Shown here: positions 8,482-16,376 of the stretch, in pieces
How the letters are laid out: each line of letters begins with the position of its first letter
Position numbering within the stretch: position 1 is the stretch's first letter
Origin: Microvirga sp. VF16
Lineage (GTDB): Bacteria; Pseudomonadota; Alphaproteobacteria; Rhizobiales; Beijerinckiaceae
Reading direction: 5' to 3'
NCBI RefSeq assembly: GCF_016864375.1
Contig: NZ_CP069356.1
Coordinates: 1,240,001-1,304,000, forward strand
DNA length: 64,000 nucleotides
Translations under genes and position numbers: made by a program
The notes under the pieces: generated by a model
Databases searched by the model: none
The model's input: only the letters and a program-made list of their open reading frames with translations
Told to the model about the DNA's origin: nothing

Positions 8482-8730
8482 TCAGAGCGATCCCTCCGCA
8501 GAATGAACACCTTTTGAGCGGGCGGCTCCTGTAACCACCTTCACAGCTATCATCCGGATGTTCGAGGGTGGATCGTCGCTCATGCCGCCGATCGTCAGCT
8601 CTATGCATGTCTGGCGAGGGCGCTGAGCTGCTTGTCCGATGGTTGAAGGGCCCAATGTGGTCAACCACACGGCAAGGGAGGGACCGGCTTGTCCAGCGCC
8701 GATGATAACGGCGTCGAAAGTCTGGGTCAT
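8482..8730 (-). pseudogene. Truncated flavin-dependent oxidoreductase (N-terminal remnant)
   Basis: The 82-residue frame starts MTQTFDAVIIGAGQAGPSLA, the Rossmann FAD-binding start of mercuric-reductase-like pyridine nucleotide-disulfide oxidoreductases, whose usual length is about 450-470 residues. After about residue 28 the expected disulfide region is missing and the sequence no longer matches the family. Its ATG overlaps the stop of the DUF4126 gene by 4 nt, so it was once the second gene of that operon. It is almost certainly non-functional. Confidence 0.7.
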
Positions 8731-9191
8731 GGGAAAGCTCCCACGATCAGCATCACACCGAGGATCGCCACTGAATCTTCGATCAGGGCAGCAGGACGAT
8801 CCTTGCCGAAGGCAGCGGCTAGACGCGCCCGCCCTTCCGCCCCTCCAAGCGTGCCAACGACCGCTCCCAGGCTTCCAGCAACAATCCCGCCGAGGAGGGA
8901 GCCACTCTTTGCGGCGATCGCCACGCCACAGAGGCCGCCCACGATGATCCGAGTGGCGAAGGGCAGGAGCAGCTTGCGGCTCGGTGTGGTCGGGAGTTGA
9001 TCGGTAATCAGTTCCCCAATGGCGAGCACCGTCAGCATCCAGGGCGTGAACCAGTAGCCCAGAAAGGCAAGCCAGGTTCCCTCAAGATTGAGGAATCCGA
9101 AGTAGGCGGCCCAACTTACCGCGGCCGGCGCGGTCATGGCGCGAAGGCCTGCAATCACGCCAATCAAGAATGCTAACACCATAAGAACCAT
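8727..9191 (-). CDS. DUF4126-family membrane protein
   Basis: The 154-residue protein has four to five membrane segments and the DUF4126 pattern: an early GVIAGLRAMTAPAAVSWAAYFG, a central ELITDQLPTTPSRK loop and glycine-rich helices (GGIVAGSLGAVVGTLGG). Its function is not established. In related bacteria this family often sits beside flavin oxidoreductases, and here its stop overlaps the truncated oxidoreductase at 8482-8730. Start at 9191 or the second Met nearby. Conserved membrane protein with high family confidence but no known activity. Confidence 0.8.
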   Translation of the reverse strand: MVLMVLAFLIGVIAGLRAMTAPAAVSWAAYFGFLNLEGTWLAFLGYWFTPWMLTVLAIGELITDQLPTTPSRKLLLPFATRIIVGGLCGVAIAAKSGSLLGGIVAGSLGAVVGTLGGAEGRARLAAAFGKDRPAALIEDSVAILGVMLIVGAFP

Positions 9192-9216
9192 CGATCACCT
9201 CCATCACTGTCAAGAC

Positions 9217-9318
9217 TTATACCTCGGAGACCGTGCAGCGTCGGAACTGCCGGTAGACCGAGCTCCACTTGTCGAAATTGTCGTGCAGATCACGCCACGG
9301 CGAACCCGTCCGCGCGAC
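9217..9318 (-). mobile_element. IS5-family transposase fragment
   Basis: The minus strand encodes ARTGSPWRDLHDNFDKWSSV followed by YRQFRR and a stop. This corresponds to the GSPWRDLPERFGKW-N-VYRRFRRW segment near the N terminus of IS5-type transposases. Only about 30 residues remain and no IS ends were recognised. It abuts the truncated Tat-signal gene at 9319-9399 and may mark the event that truncated it. Confidence 0.65.
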
Positions 9319-9399
9319 TCAGAACACCGCTGCCGTCCCGCCGGCCAAAGCCGTCAGGAATGAACGCCGCTGCGGCCTGCAGCAGTAGTTGTCATGCAT
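9319..9399 (-). pseudogene. Truncated Tat-signal gene fragment
   Basis: A 26-residue frame begins MHDNYCCRPQRRSFLTALAG and stops after GTAAVF. It is a clear twin-arginine signal (QRRSFLTALA) with the mature protein missing. It directly adjoins the IS5 transposase fragment and lies 48 nt downstream of the cupin gene on the same strand, so it is probably the 5' end of a former third gene of the cupin operon. The lost product cannot be identified. Confidence 0.5.
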
Positions 9400-9446
9400 G
9401 TTTGCCCCCATCGGCTTACGGAACTGTTGACGGAAGCAGAGCGGTC

Positions 9447-9872
9447 CTATCGTGTGGCCGGCTTGATTGGGAGGACCAGTTCCTTCTCAGCGGTGTCAAC
9501 CACGAAGACGGCCAGCAGCCGCGCCGGCTCGGTCGCGCTGGCGTTTGCGCTGACGAGGTGGCGATCGCCCGGAGCTTCCGACCAGCTTTCGCCGACTCGG
9601 TAGGTCTTGACAGGTCCGTCGTTGACCTGGCTTCGGATCGCGCCGTCCAGGACTGTGGCATAGATGAAGGCCGAGGGTGGGTGTGTATGGGCCTCGTTGG
9701 AGCCTGCAGGCCCGTACTCGACCAGAACGCCCTTCATGCTCTTGCCTGGCACGTTCGGAAGCTCATGCTCGTAGACGAGCGTGACCTTCGCGGCTTGTCC
9801 GGTCTCGTGAGCGCCGGCGGCGCTGGCGGTTAGGAGCAGCATGACGGCTCCGCTGCAGAGTGTCTTGATCAT
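9447..9872 (-). CDS. Secreted cupin-domain protein
   Basis: The 141-residue protein starts with a Sec signal (MIKTLCSGAVMLLLTASAAGAH) and carries a single cupin barrel with metal-binding His residues in EAHTHPPSAFIYATVLDG and a GESWSEAPGDRH second motif. It is predicted to be periplasmic; substrate unknown. The start at 9872 is chosen because upstream in-frame sequence lacks signal-peptide character. It follows the NAD(P)-binding gene by about 45 nt on the same strand and probably shares its promoter, which carries the ~39-bp element. Confidence 0.85.
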   Translation of the reverse strand: MIKTLCSGAVMLLLTASAAGAHETGQAAKVTLVYEHELPNVPGKSMKGVLVEYGPAGSNEAHTHPPSAFIYATVLDGAIRSQVNDGPVKTYRVGESWSEAPGDRHLVSANASATEPARLLAVFVVDTAEKELVLPIKPATR

Positions 9873-9916
9873 TGTGGATGCCTTTTCTGCGTCGGCCCGA
9901 TTGTGATGGCGGGCGC

Positions 9917-10672
9917 TCAGGCGGCCTTGGCTCGGGACGCGAACCACTGGTCGAAATCGATCTTGCCGAGGCGCGGATTGTCATCCGAAACCAGCGTGGC
10001 CTCGTCGAGCTTGGCTCCGGAATACGGAACATCCGCTGAGGCTTCGACCGCGCGGGCATCGTCCGTCGCCGCCAGATACTCCGCGATCAGGTCACGGATG
10101 GTGAACCGCTCCGGGCCGGCGATCTCGAACGTTCCGTTACGGGGTGCGGCCAGCGCCACCTCCGCCATGACGTTGGCAACGTCGTCAGAGGCGATCGGCT
10201 GGATCAGGGCGGCGGGCACAACTACCTTGTCCCCCACTTCCCAGGATTTGACCAAGAAGCCCAGCAACTCGAAGAACTGTGTCGAATGGACAATGGTGTA
10301 GGGGACACCGGAATTCTTGATCAGTGTTTCCTGAGCCAGCTTGGCTACGAAATAGCCGCTCGCCTGCAGACGCTCCGTTCCAACGACGGACAAGGCCACG
10401 TAATGCTTGACCCCGTTCGCCCTCGCAGCGGCGATGAGATTGTCCGTCGACTTCTGGAAGAACTCGAGAACGGCGGCATCCTCCCAGGAGGGTGAATTCG
10501 ACAGGTCGACGATGACCTGCGCGCCCTTCAGGGTTTCAGCGACTCCTTCGCCGGTTACCGAGTTGAAGCCGCTTTGCGGTGACGCGGCAACCACCTCATG
10601 CCCAGCGCTGCGTAACCGTACAACTGTCTTCGAACCGATGAGGCCGGTTCCACCGTTGATGACGATCTTCAT
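9917..10672 (-). CDS. NAD(P)-binding (NmrA/SDR atypical) protein
   Basis: The 251-residue protein starts MKIVINGGTGLIGSKTVVRL, the Gly-rich dinucleotide-binding loop of atypical short-chain dehydrogenases, followed by VIVDLSNSPSWED and a YFVAKLAQETLI segment in the position of the YxxxK helix. It resembles NmrA-like or quinone-oxidoreductase-like SDR proteins that sense or use NAD(P)H. No operon partner precedes it; the cupin gene follows. A near-perfect copy of the ~39-bp repeat sits about 90 bp upstream (10763-10801), so it is likely part of that regulon. Confidence 0.85.
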   Translation of the reverse strand: MKIVINGGTGLIGSKTVVRLRSAGHEVVAASPQSGFNSVTGEGVAETLKGAQVIVDLSNSPSWEDAAVLEFFQKSTDNLIAAARANGVKHYVALSVVGTERLQASGYFVAKLAQETLIKNSGVPYTIVHSTQFFELLGFLVKSWEVGDKVVVPAALIQPIASDDVANVMAEVALAAPRNGTFEIAGPERFTIRDLIAEYLAATDDARAVEASADVPYSGAKLDEATLVSDDNPRLGKIDFDQWFASRAKAA

Positions 10673-10762
10673 AGCCGATCTCCAGAAGCGAAGCTTTTAT
10701 GAAGGTGTTTGAAGCATGCATGCTTACCAAAGATCGTGCTATTGGCCCGGTGGCGTGGATAC

Positions 10763-10801
10763 CCACTCGAAAAGTCTACGATGCCTATACCGAAGTTTAG
10801 G
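10763..10801 (-). promoter_or_regulatory. Copy B of the recurrent ~39-bp regulatory element
   Basis: Read towards the NAD(P)-binding gene it contains CCTAAACTTCGGTATAG, then GTAGAC and TTTCGAGTGG. It differs from copy C at only about five of 39 positions, and a GTATCCACGCCA extension downstream is also shared with copy C (GCATCCACGCCA). Such conservation outside any gene indicates a functional site. Confidence 0.7.
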
Positions 10802-10834
10802 TTTCACTCGGTATGGGGCCGCCTCCTGGCGACC

Positions 10835-11302
10835 TTAAGCATCAGCCGGACCTTCCTCATCGTCAGCTGGAATGTCCCTGTTGGGTAGTGCGGTCTGGAG
10901 GCTCTGAAGGAGGGCATCGTCAGTGACCGGCTTCGTCAGATACGCATGAGCCCCTCCCGCGAGTGCCCGGCCTCGGGTCAAAGGATCGGTTACGGAGGTC
11001 ACGACGATCACCGGTATGGTCGAACCCTTTGTCTTGAGGCGCTGCAGCAGGTCCAAGCCGCTCATGCCAGGCATTCGGATATCGGTGATGAGGCAGTCGA
11101 ACCGGCCGGGCGCATCGGCGGCCAGGAAGGCTTCAGCCCGGTCGAAGACGTAACAGGTGTACCCCATGACCAGAAGAAGATCGGAAAGGGCATCGCGGAT
11201 AGCTTCGTCATCATCCACGACCGCAATGACAGGCGGATTGAACACGCATGTGACCTTTACTGCTGCAGCCCGGCAGGCCGACGTCTCCGAGGCTGCGCTC
11301 AA
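10835..11302 (-). CDS. Stand-alone response regulator receiver
   Basis: The 155-residue protein is a single REC domain: acidic pocket VVDDDEAIRDAL, phospho-acceptor Asp in CLITDIRMPGMSG, Thr/Ser in VIVVTSV and Lys in AYLTKPV. No output domain follows, so it resembles FixJ N-terminal or CheY-like phospho-relay receivers. The start is uncertain: the first 20 residues are not REC-like and an internal GTG just before the core is possible. It is downstream of the LuxR-type regulator and the PAS kinase on the same strand, and a half copy of the ~39-bp element lies between the two regulators. Confidence 0.88.
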   Translation of the reverse strand: MSAASETSACRAAAVKVTCVFNPPVIAVVDDDEAIRDALSDLLLVMGYTCYVFDRAEAFLAADAPGRFDCLITDIRMPGMSGLDLLQRLKTKGSTIPVIVVTSVTDPLTRGRALAGGAHAYLTKPVTDDALLQSLQTALPNRDIPADDEEGPADA

Positions 11303-11318
11303 TCACGACGCATGGAAA

Positions 11319-11335
11319 CCATACCGAGGTCTAGG
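11319..11335 (-). promoter_or_regulatory. Half copy (D) of the recurrent element
   Basis: On the minus strand this reads CCTAGACCTCGGTATGG, matching the CCTAAACTTCGGTATAG half of copies B and C. It lies just upstream of the stand-alone receiver, in the same orientation as the full copies. The other half is not recognisable. Confidence 0.35.
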
Positions 11336-11337
11336 AT

Positions 11338-11982
11338 TCACAGCTTATCGCGAAGGTCGGTGGGCAGCGTCTCCCACGCTCGGATCAGCTCGCCGACGGA
11401 CGCTGCCTGCATCTTGCGCATGACATTACCGCGATGGAGCTTGACCGTGATCTCCTTGATGCCCAGATCGAAGGCGATCTGCTTGTTGAGCCTCCCCCGC
11501 GCCACCTCCCGCATGACCTGCCGCTCGCGCTGTGTCAGAGTTACGAAGAGATCGAAGTGTTGCTTGGCGCGGCGGGTAGCCGCCATCTGCTCAACATCCC
11601 TCTCGATGGCTACTGTTACCGCGTCAAGCAGGGTCTGGTCGCGGACCGGCTTTGTGAGGAAGTCGACGGCTCCGGCTTTCATGGCCTGGACCGTCATCGG
11701 GATGTCGCCATGGCCGGTCAGAAAGATGATCGGCTTCGGGTTGCGCTTCGCTGCCAGCTGGTGCTGAAGATCGAGGCCGCTGGCCCCGGGCATGCGGACG
11801 TCGAGCACTAGGCAGCCAGGGCGGTCGGGGAGCTCCGATTCCAGCAATTCGCGAGGGGACGCGAAACAAACCGCATCGAGGCCGATGGACAGTATGAGCT
11901 CCTGGAGCGCAGTCCGGACTTCCTCATCGTCGTCAACGATGAGAATCAGCGGGCGATCTGCTTTGGCGTTGGGCGTGATCAT
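11338..11982 (-). CDS. FixJ/StyR-type response regulator (REC + LuxR HTH)
   Basis: The 214-residue product has a REC domain (ILIVDDDEEVRTALQ, phospho-Asp in CLVLDVRMPGASG, Thr in IFLTGHGDIPM, Lys in FLTKPV) and a C-terminal LuxR-type helix-turn-helix (TLTQRERQVMREVARGR, then NKQIAFDLGIKEITVKLHR). The GHGDIPM signature is typical of FixJ-like regulators. The start at 11982 is set by AGGAGG eight bases upstream; a longer in-frame extension overlaps the kinase gene. It lies 64 nt downstream of the kinase and is its likely phospho-acceptor. It is the best candidate to bind the ~39-bp element; that link is inference. Confidence 0.92.
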   Translation of the reverse strand: MITPNAKADRPLILIVDDDEEVRTALQELILSIGLDAVCFASPRELLESELPDRPGCLVLDVRMPGASGLDLQHQLAAKRNPKPIIFLTGHGDIPMTVQAMKAGAVDFLTKPVRDQTLLDAVTVAIERDVEQMAATRRAKQHFDLFVTLTQRERQVMREVARGRLNKQIAFDLGIKEITVKLHRGNVMRKMQAASVGELIRAWETLPTDLRDKL

Positions 11983-12046
11983 AGGAATGCCTCCTGGTTC
12001 CCCGAGGGCAGCGAGGGCGGAAAGGCGGCCCTCTGCTGTCCGGGCG

Positions 12047-14776
12047 TCATGGCGCCATTTCCCCTTCAAGTGGCAGCGTGAAGCTGAACGTCGCCCCTTG
12101 TCGCTCGTCGTTCTCGGCCCACAGGCGGCCGCCGTGAGACTCGACAATCGATCGGCAGATCGCCAGCCCCATGCCCATGCCATGGTCCTTTGTCGTGAAG
12201 AATGGTTCGAACACCTTTTCGGGAAACTCGATACCGCGGCCGCGATCGCTGATATCGATCTGAACCTCATCCCCTCGTCGGTGCACACCTACTGCGAGAA
12301 CTCTGTCGCCTGCTACAGCATCCATGGCTTCCATGCCGTTGCGGAAAAGATTGACAAGAACCTGCTGAACCTGGACGCGATCGAGCGCGACAGGCGGAAG
12401 GTCGCTTTCGATCTCAACGTTCATGCGAATGCGGCGCCGCGCCGCCTCTTCGGCCATGAGGTTGTTCGCCTCGGCGATGACGCTCTCGAGCGTCGTGTTT
12501 GTCCTCGCCTTCACGGAGTGCTTGAACAAGGCGCGGATGTGGCTCACGACGTCGGCGGCGGAATTGGCATTATGGATGATGCGTTCTACCGTTTTCTGCG
12601 CACGCTCGAGATTCGGAGGGGCCGACGAGAGCCAGCGCCGGCATGCATTGGAGTTGGCGACGATCGCGGCCAAGGGTTGGTTCACCTCATGTGCGATAGC
12701 GGCTGAAAGCTCAGCAAGGCTTGCTGCCTGGCTTGCTCGTGTAAGGCTCTCTCGCGCCAGATGCAGCTCTGCCTCAACACGGACCTGATCGTCGATGTCG
12801 TGCGAGAGGCCAAACCACTGGACGATGCGTCCACTCTCATCCCGTAGCGGCTCGGCGCGGCCCGACATCCAGCGGTAGACCCCGTCCACGCGACGGATGC
12901 GGTAGTTGAGAGAAAAGCTCTCGCCGGTGGCCAAAGAGTGGGTGAGTGCTTCCTTCAGCCTGGTGATGTCGTCGGGATGGAGGAAGGTCATTATGGTGGC
13001 CTCTAGGCGATTTATCCCCGGCTTGTCGAGGTCCCCTACATTCAAGCCGCAGAACTCGATCAGGCGCTTGCTGAAGAAAGTCGGCTCGCCCTCGGGAGAC
13101 AGCCGCCAGAGCAGGCTGGGGACCATGTCCACGAGCTGCGAGAGCTCCCGCTCCCGGGCGTGCAGCGCTTCCTGTGCTCGCATCCCATCATCGACGTCGA
13201 TGGAGATCACATACCATTGCACAATCGCTCCACTTTGATTTCGCACCGGTTCCCCGCGGGTATCAACCCAGCGATACGCGCCGTCGGCACGACGCATACG
13301 GTACTTCATGGTGAAGGGTTCGCCGGTGGCAAAGGAATGGCGAGCTGTCGCCAGCAGGCTGGCGGCATCATCGGGGTGGACGAGGGACTGGATGGCTGCC
13401 GCCAGACGGCTCATGCCGGGCTTATCCAGGTCGGCCAAATCTCCCAGTCCGAAGAAGTCCAGCAACCGCTTGTTGAAGAAGGTCGGCTCACCTTCGGGCG
13501 TCATACGCCTGATATGGACCGGGACCATGTTCACGAGCTGCGACAGTTCCCGTTCCCGGTCGTGCAAGGCCTCCTGCGCGGTCACCAAGTCGTCGATGTC
13601 GACGCTCACGCCGTACCACTGGATGATCTTGCCAGAGTCGTCGCGCAATGGCTCCGCACGGCTCTCGACCCACCGGTTGGGGCCGTTAGATCGGCGCTGA
13701 CGATATCTCCCCACGAAGGACGCGCCCGTCGCGATTGAGCGTGCGAGCGCCTGATCAACCGCGTCCCGGTCATCCGGATGGACGACCGTCAAGGACCGTG
13801 ACCCGTCGGGCGCGATCAAGTCCTTCAGAGTGACGCCAATGACATCTGTAGCCCGCTTGCTGAGGTAGCACGGTATTCCTTCCGGGGTCGTACACCAGAT
13901 GATAGCCGGCACGGTGTCGATCATCTGCTGAAGCTGTTGCTCGCTTTGCCGCAACGCCTCTTCAGCGTGCATCTGATCGTCGATGTCGTGACAGAGGCCG
14001 TACCACTGGACGATCTCCCCGTCCTGATCTCGCAACGGCTCCGCCCGGCTCGACATCCAGTGGTAGACGCCATCGGCTCGGCGCAAGCGATACCGCAACG
14101 CAAAGCTTTCGCCTATGACGAGGCACCGCTGGAGGGTGTCTCTAAACGCCCCCGCGTCCTCCGGATGGACGGTCTCCAGGACCGCCTCCAGTCGGCTCAA
14201 GCCCGGCTTGTCGGTATCGCTCACATCCAAGCCGAGATAATCCACCATGCGCTTGTTGAAGAAGGTCGGCTCACCGTCGGGTGTCAGGCGCCAAACGTGG
14301 CTTGGGACCATGTCGACGAGCTGCGAGAGTTCCCGCTCCCGATCGCGCAACGCCGCCTCGGCCCGCTTTTGATCCTCAATATCTATTGTTGTGCCGTACC
14401 ATTGAGTAATACGTCCTTGGCTATTCCGTGAAGGGCGCCCCGAGTTTCGAAACCAGCGATAGGCACCATCGGCACGCCTCAGACGATGCTCTGTGTCATA
14501 ATGATCACCGGTTTTGAGGCAATGCCGCCATCGGGCGGCGACACGATCGTAGTCGTCGGGATGGACGAACCGACGCCAGCCAAACTCATCCTCGTCTTCG
14601 GAAACATTGAGCTCTTCGGACGCACTGCCGAGGAACGCCAGGGTACTTGGACTAACGTAGGTGAACCTACCGGCGGCGTCCGCCGACCACGCGAAGCCGG
14701 GCATGCTCTCAAGAATTTGCAGCGCACGCGCGTTATCGGAGACGGTTTCGGTTGATGATTGAGACGCTCTCATCAT
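12047..14776 (-). CDS. Multi-PAS sensor histidine kinase
   Basis: From the ATG at 14776 (AGGAG 6 nt upstream) the 909-residue protein holds five consecutive PAS_3-type domains, each with the VHPDD and RRADGAYRW-like motifs and a closing QWYG-DIDD segment, then a HisKA dimerisation domain with phospho-acceptor His in AIAHEVNQPL (about residue 690) and a HATPase domain with NLFRNGMEAMD, DRGRGI and GMGMGLAI. No membrane helices are evident, so it is probably a cytosolic sensor. PAS repeats 2, 4 and 5 share the ERELSQLVDMVP lead-in, showing internal duplication. It heads a kinase-regulator-receiver set. Confidence 0.94.
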   Translation of the reverse strand: MMRASQSSTETVSDNARALQILESMPGFAWSADAAGRFTYVSPSTLAFLGSASEELNVSEDEDEFGWRRFVHPDDYDRVAARWRHCLKTGDHYDTEHRLRRADGAYRWFRNSGRPSRNSQGRITQWYGTTIDIEDQKRAEAALRDRERELSQLVDMVPSHVWRLTPDGEPTFFNKRMVDYLGLDVSDTDKPGLSRLEAVLETVHPEDAGAFRDTLQRCLVIGESFALRYRLRRADGVYHWMSSRAEPLRDQDGEIVQWYGLCHDIDDQMHAEEALRQSEQQLQQMIDTVPAIIWCTTPEGIPCYLSKRATDVIGVTLKDLIAPDGSRSLTVVHPDDRDAVDQALARSIATGASFVGRYRQRRSNGPNRWVESRAEPLRDDSGKIIQWYGVSVDIDDLVTAQEALHDRERELSQLVNMVPVHIRRMTPEGEPTFFNKRLLDFFGLGDLADLDKPGMSRLAAAIQSLVHPDDAASLLATARHSFATGEPFTMKYRMRRADGAYRWVDTRGEPVRNQSGAIVQWYVISIDVDDGMRAQEALHARERELSQLVDMVPSLLWRLSPEGEPTFFSKRLIEFCGLNVGDLDKPGINRLEATIMTFLHPDDITRLKEALTHSLATGESFSLNYRIRRVDGVYRWMSGRAEPLRDESGRIVQWFGLSHDIDDQVRVEAELHLARESLTRASQAASLAELSAAIAHEVNQPLAAIVANSNACRRWLSSAPPNLERAQKTVERIIHNANSAADVVSHIRALFKHSVKARTNTTLESVIAEANNLMAEEAARRRIRMNVEIESDLPPVALDRVQVQQVLVNLFRNGMEAMDAVAGDRVLAVGVHRRGDEVQIDISDRGRGIEFPEKVFEPFFTTKDHGMGMGLAICRSIVESHGGRLWAENDERQGATFSFTLPLEGEMAP

Positions 14777-15063
14777 CGGCTGCTCCTGCCGAACAAAGAA
14801 AGCCTGGGGCCTGTCAGTGCTGAATATAGCACCTGTCCCCGAGTTTTGGGCGGGCGAACTCATGCTCGCACCCTGGACTCGCCACCGAAGCGCATCTCTC
14901 TGACCATTGAAATTGTGTAGCGTAAACTACCTGAACATGGCCATGCCCCTGTTGTATAATTGCCAGATTCAGCTCGTCCCATCATGATTTGGTCACATAT
15001 GCGATATCGGCAATCACTCGAGCGGTTTTGCCATTAAGGAAACGCTTGGGGGCTAAAGGCATG

Positions 15064-15711
15064 CTATTTGTCCGAGTGAGGTCGAACTCCGTTCAAAAAG
15101 AGCTCAACAGCGGAGGCGACTGCCGCTCGCATTTCTTTGTCTGACGGCGGCCGGCGGAGGCCGAGAATGACCTGCAGATGAAGGTTGTCACGGATCATGC
15201 CGACAAAATGCCCGGCTAAGCGCAGGCAATCGTCGGCTCGGATGTCCCCCCGCTTCTTGGCAATCTCCAGCACCTCGGCCAGTTGGGTCGTGGCGCGGCC
15301 CGGCCCCTGTTCGTAGAACGATTTCACAAGATCAGGAAAGCGATTGGCTTCGGTAACAGCCATTCGATAGATGCCGATCAGGGTTGGCGACATATAACCA
15401 CCCATGAGATGCCGACCGAACGCTGTCAGCGTCTCCCGCAAATCCCGACCCTCGATCTCCTCGACCGCCAAGGTTGAGAGCACCTTATCTGCGTTTTCGG
15501 TGACGATGGCCGCGAACAGGCCCTCCTTGTTGCCGAACTCGTTGTAGATGTTGCGCTTCGAGCCGCCGGCGCGTTCGATGATCGCGTCAATGCTTGTCGC
15601 CGCATAGCCTTGCTCAAAAAAGACCTCGGCCGCCGCTTGCAGAAGGGCTTCCCGGCGGGTGCTTGGCCGTCCTGACTTTGCTGCTACTGCAGGCATCGAA
15701 CCTCCCATCAC
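15064..15711 (-). CDS. TetR/AcrR-family repressor
   Basis: The 215-residue protein has an N-terminal TetR helix-turn-helix (TRREALLQAAAEVFFEQGYA to GGSKRNIYNEFGNKEGLF) and a C-terminal ligand-binding domain of the TetR_C_33/AcrR type. It is transcribed away from the ketone-body cluster, and the intergenic region carries two GGTAA-type palindromes that recur upstream of emrA at 20.7 kb. The simplest reading is that it represses both divergent units and itself. The ligand is unknown; a short-chain acyl or hydrophobic compound is plausible. Confidence 0.92.
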   Translation of the reverse strand: MMGGSMPAVAAKSGRPSTRREALLQAAAEVFFEQGYAATSIDAIIERAGGSKRNIYNEFGNKEGLFAAIVTENADKVLSTLAVEEIEGRDLRETLTAFGRHLMGGYMSPTLIGIYRMAVTEANRFPDLVKSFYEQGPGRATTQLAEVLEIAKKRGDIRADDCLRLAGHFVGMIRDNLHLQVILGLRRPPSDKEMRAAVASAVELFLNGVRPHSDK

Positions 15712-15722
15712 TATCTATGTCC

Positions 15723-15772
15723 TTGACTGGTAACGCTCGTTACCCTATGTGTCAATGGTAATGAGCATTACC
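15723..15772 (+). promoter_or_regulatory. Promoter with two TetR-type operators
   Basis: TTGACT (15723-15728) and TATGTG (15746-15751) are spaced by 17 bp, and the spacer is filled by GGTAACG-CT-CGTTACC (15729-15744). A second operator, GGTAATG-AG-CATTACC, lies at 15757-15772. The arrangement faces the plus-strand cluster starting at 15921 and is nearly the same as at 20654-20703. Repressor binding would block polymerase directly. Confidence 0.75.
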
Positions 15773-15920
15773 GAACCGAGTAACGCAAATCAGCAAAGCT
15801 CCTTACCCCACCTGTTCCGGCTCAGATCGAACGAGCTGGTCCAGGCGTAACTCCCATTGGAGCGCGCTTGGCAGAGCGTCCGCGTCAACCTCGCGGGAAA
15901 GGCTCTGCTACCGGAGATTA

Positions 15921-16274
15921 ATGATGAATAGATTGGAAACCCCGCCCATTGAGGTGTCTAGGGCAGGGCTGAATGCGGACGAGATCGAGCAACGGATCAT
16001 CCGCGCGTATGTGCAGCTTGCCTGCCGTCCCCGCGAGAGTGGGGAATCCCGCAGCCTGACCGTGGTTCGCCTGCCTCAGCTGAACGTGCGGTTGACGGAG
16101 GCTTCACCCGAGATACAGGGCATGCCGCTGTTCTGGCTGGAAGTGTATCCCGACGGCAGCCTTTCCGTGATCGACAGCTGCGGATTCTCGGATTTGGACG
16201 AGGACGAGCTGGCCACGGCAGTCGAGATGATCATGAGCGCAGGACTTCGGGCGCACGATCATCGTCATCAATAG
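15921..16274 (+). CDS. Conserved small protein, function unknown
   Basis: This 117-residue soluble acidic protein has no family I can name. Its C-terminal half has a distinctive pattern: FWLEVYPDGSLSVIDSCGF, then DLDEDELATAVEMI. A degraded homolog occurs at 62995-63404 with matching RA-VQL, LWLEV, IDS and DDELIAAV positions, so this is a real family. It is the first gene after the operator-controlled promoter, 103 nt ahead of the NDH-2-like flavoprotein. Either of two adjacent Met codons may be the start (RBS GGAG upstream). Confidence 0.7.
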   Translation: MMNRLETPPIEVSRAGLNADEIEQRIIRAYVQLACRPRESGESRSLTVVRLPQLNVRLTEASPEIQGMPLFWLEVYPDGSLSVIDSCGFSDLDEDELATAVEMIMSAGLRAHDHRHQ

Positions 16275-16376
16275 CAGTCCAACCCCATCAGATCGAAGAC
16301 GGACACCGCCGCCAACGAGCAGCCGCGGCGGCCCCGCACGTACGTCTGAGAAACCCAAACCACAGGAGTAAATCAC

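Noticed and set aside
13160..13738. Several long plus-strand frames across the PAS kinase
   Set aside because: They are shadows of the repeated PAS domains; their similarity to one another only reflects the kinase repeats.
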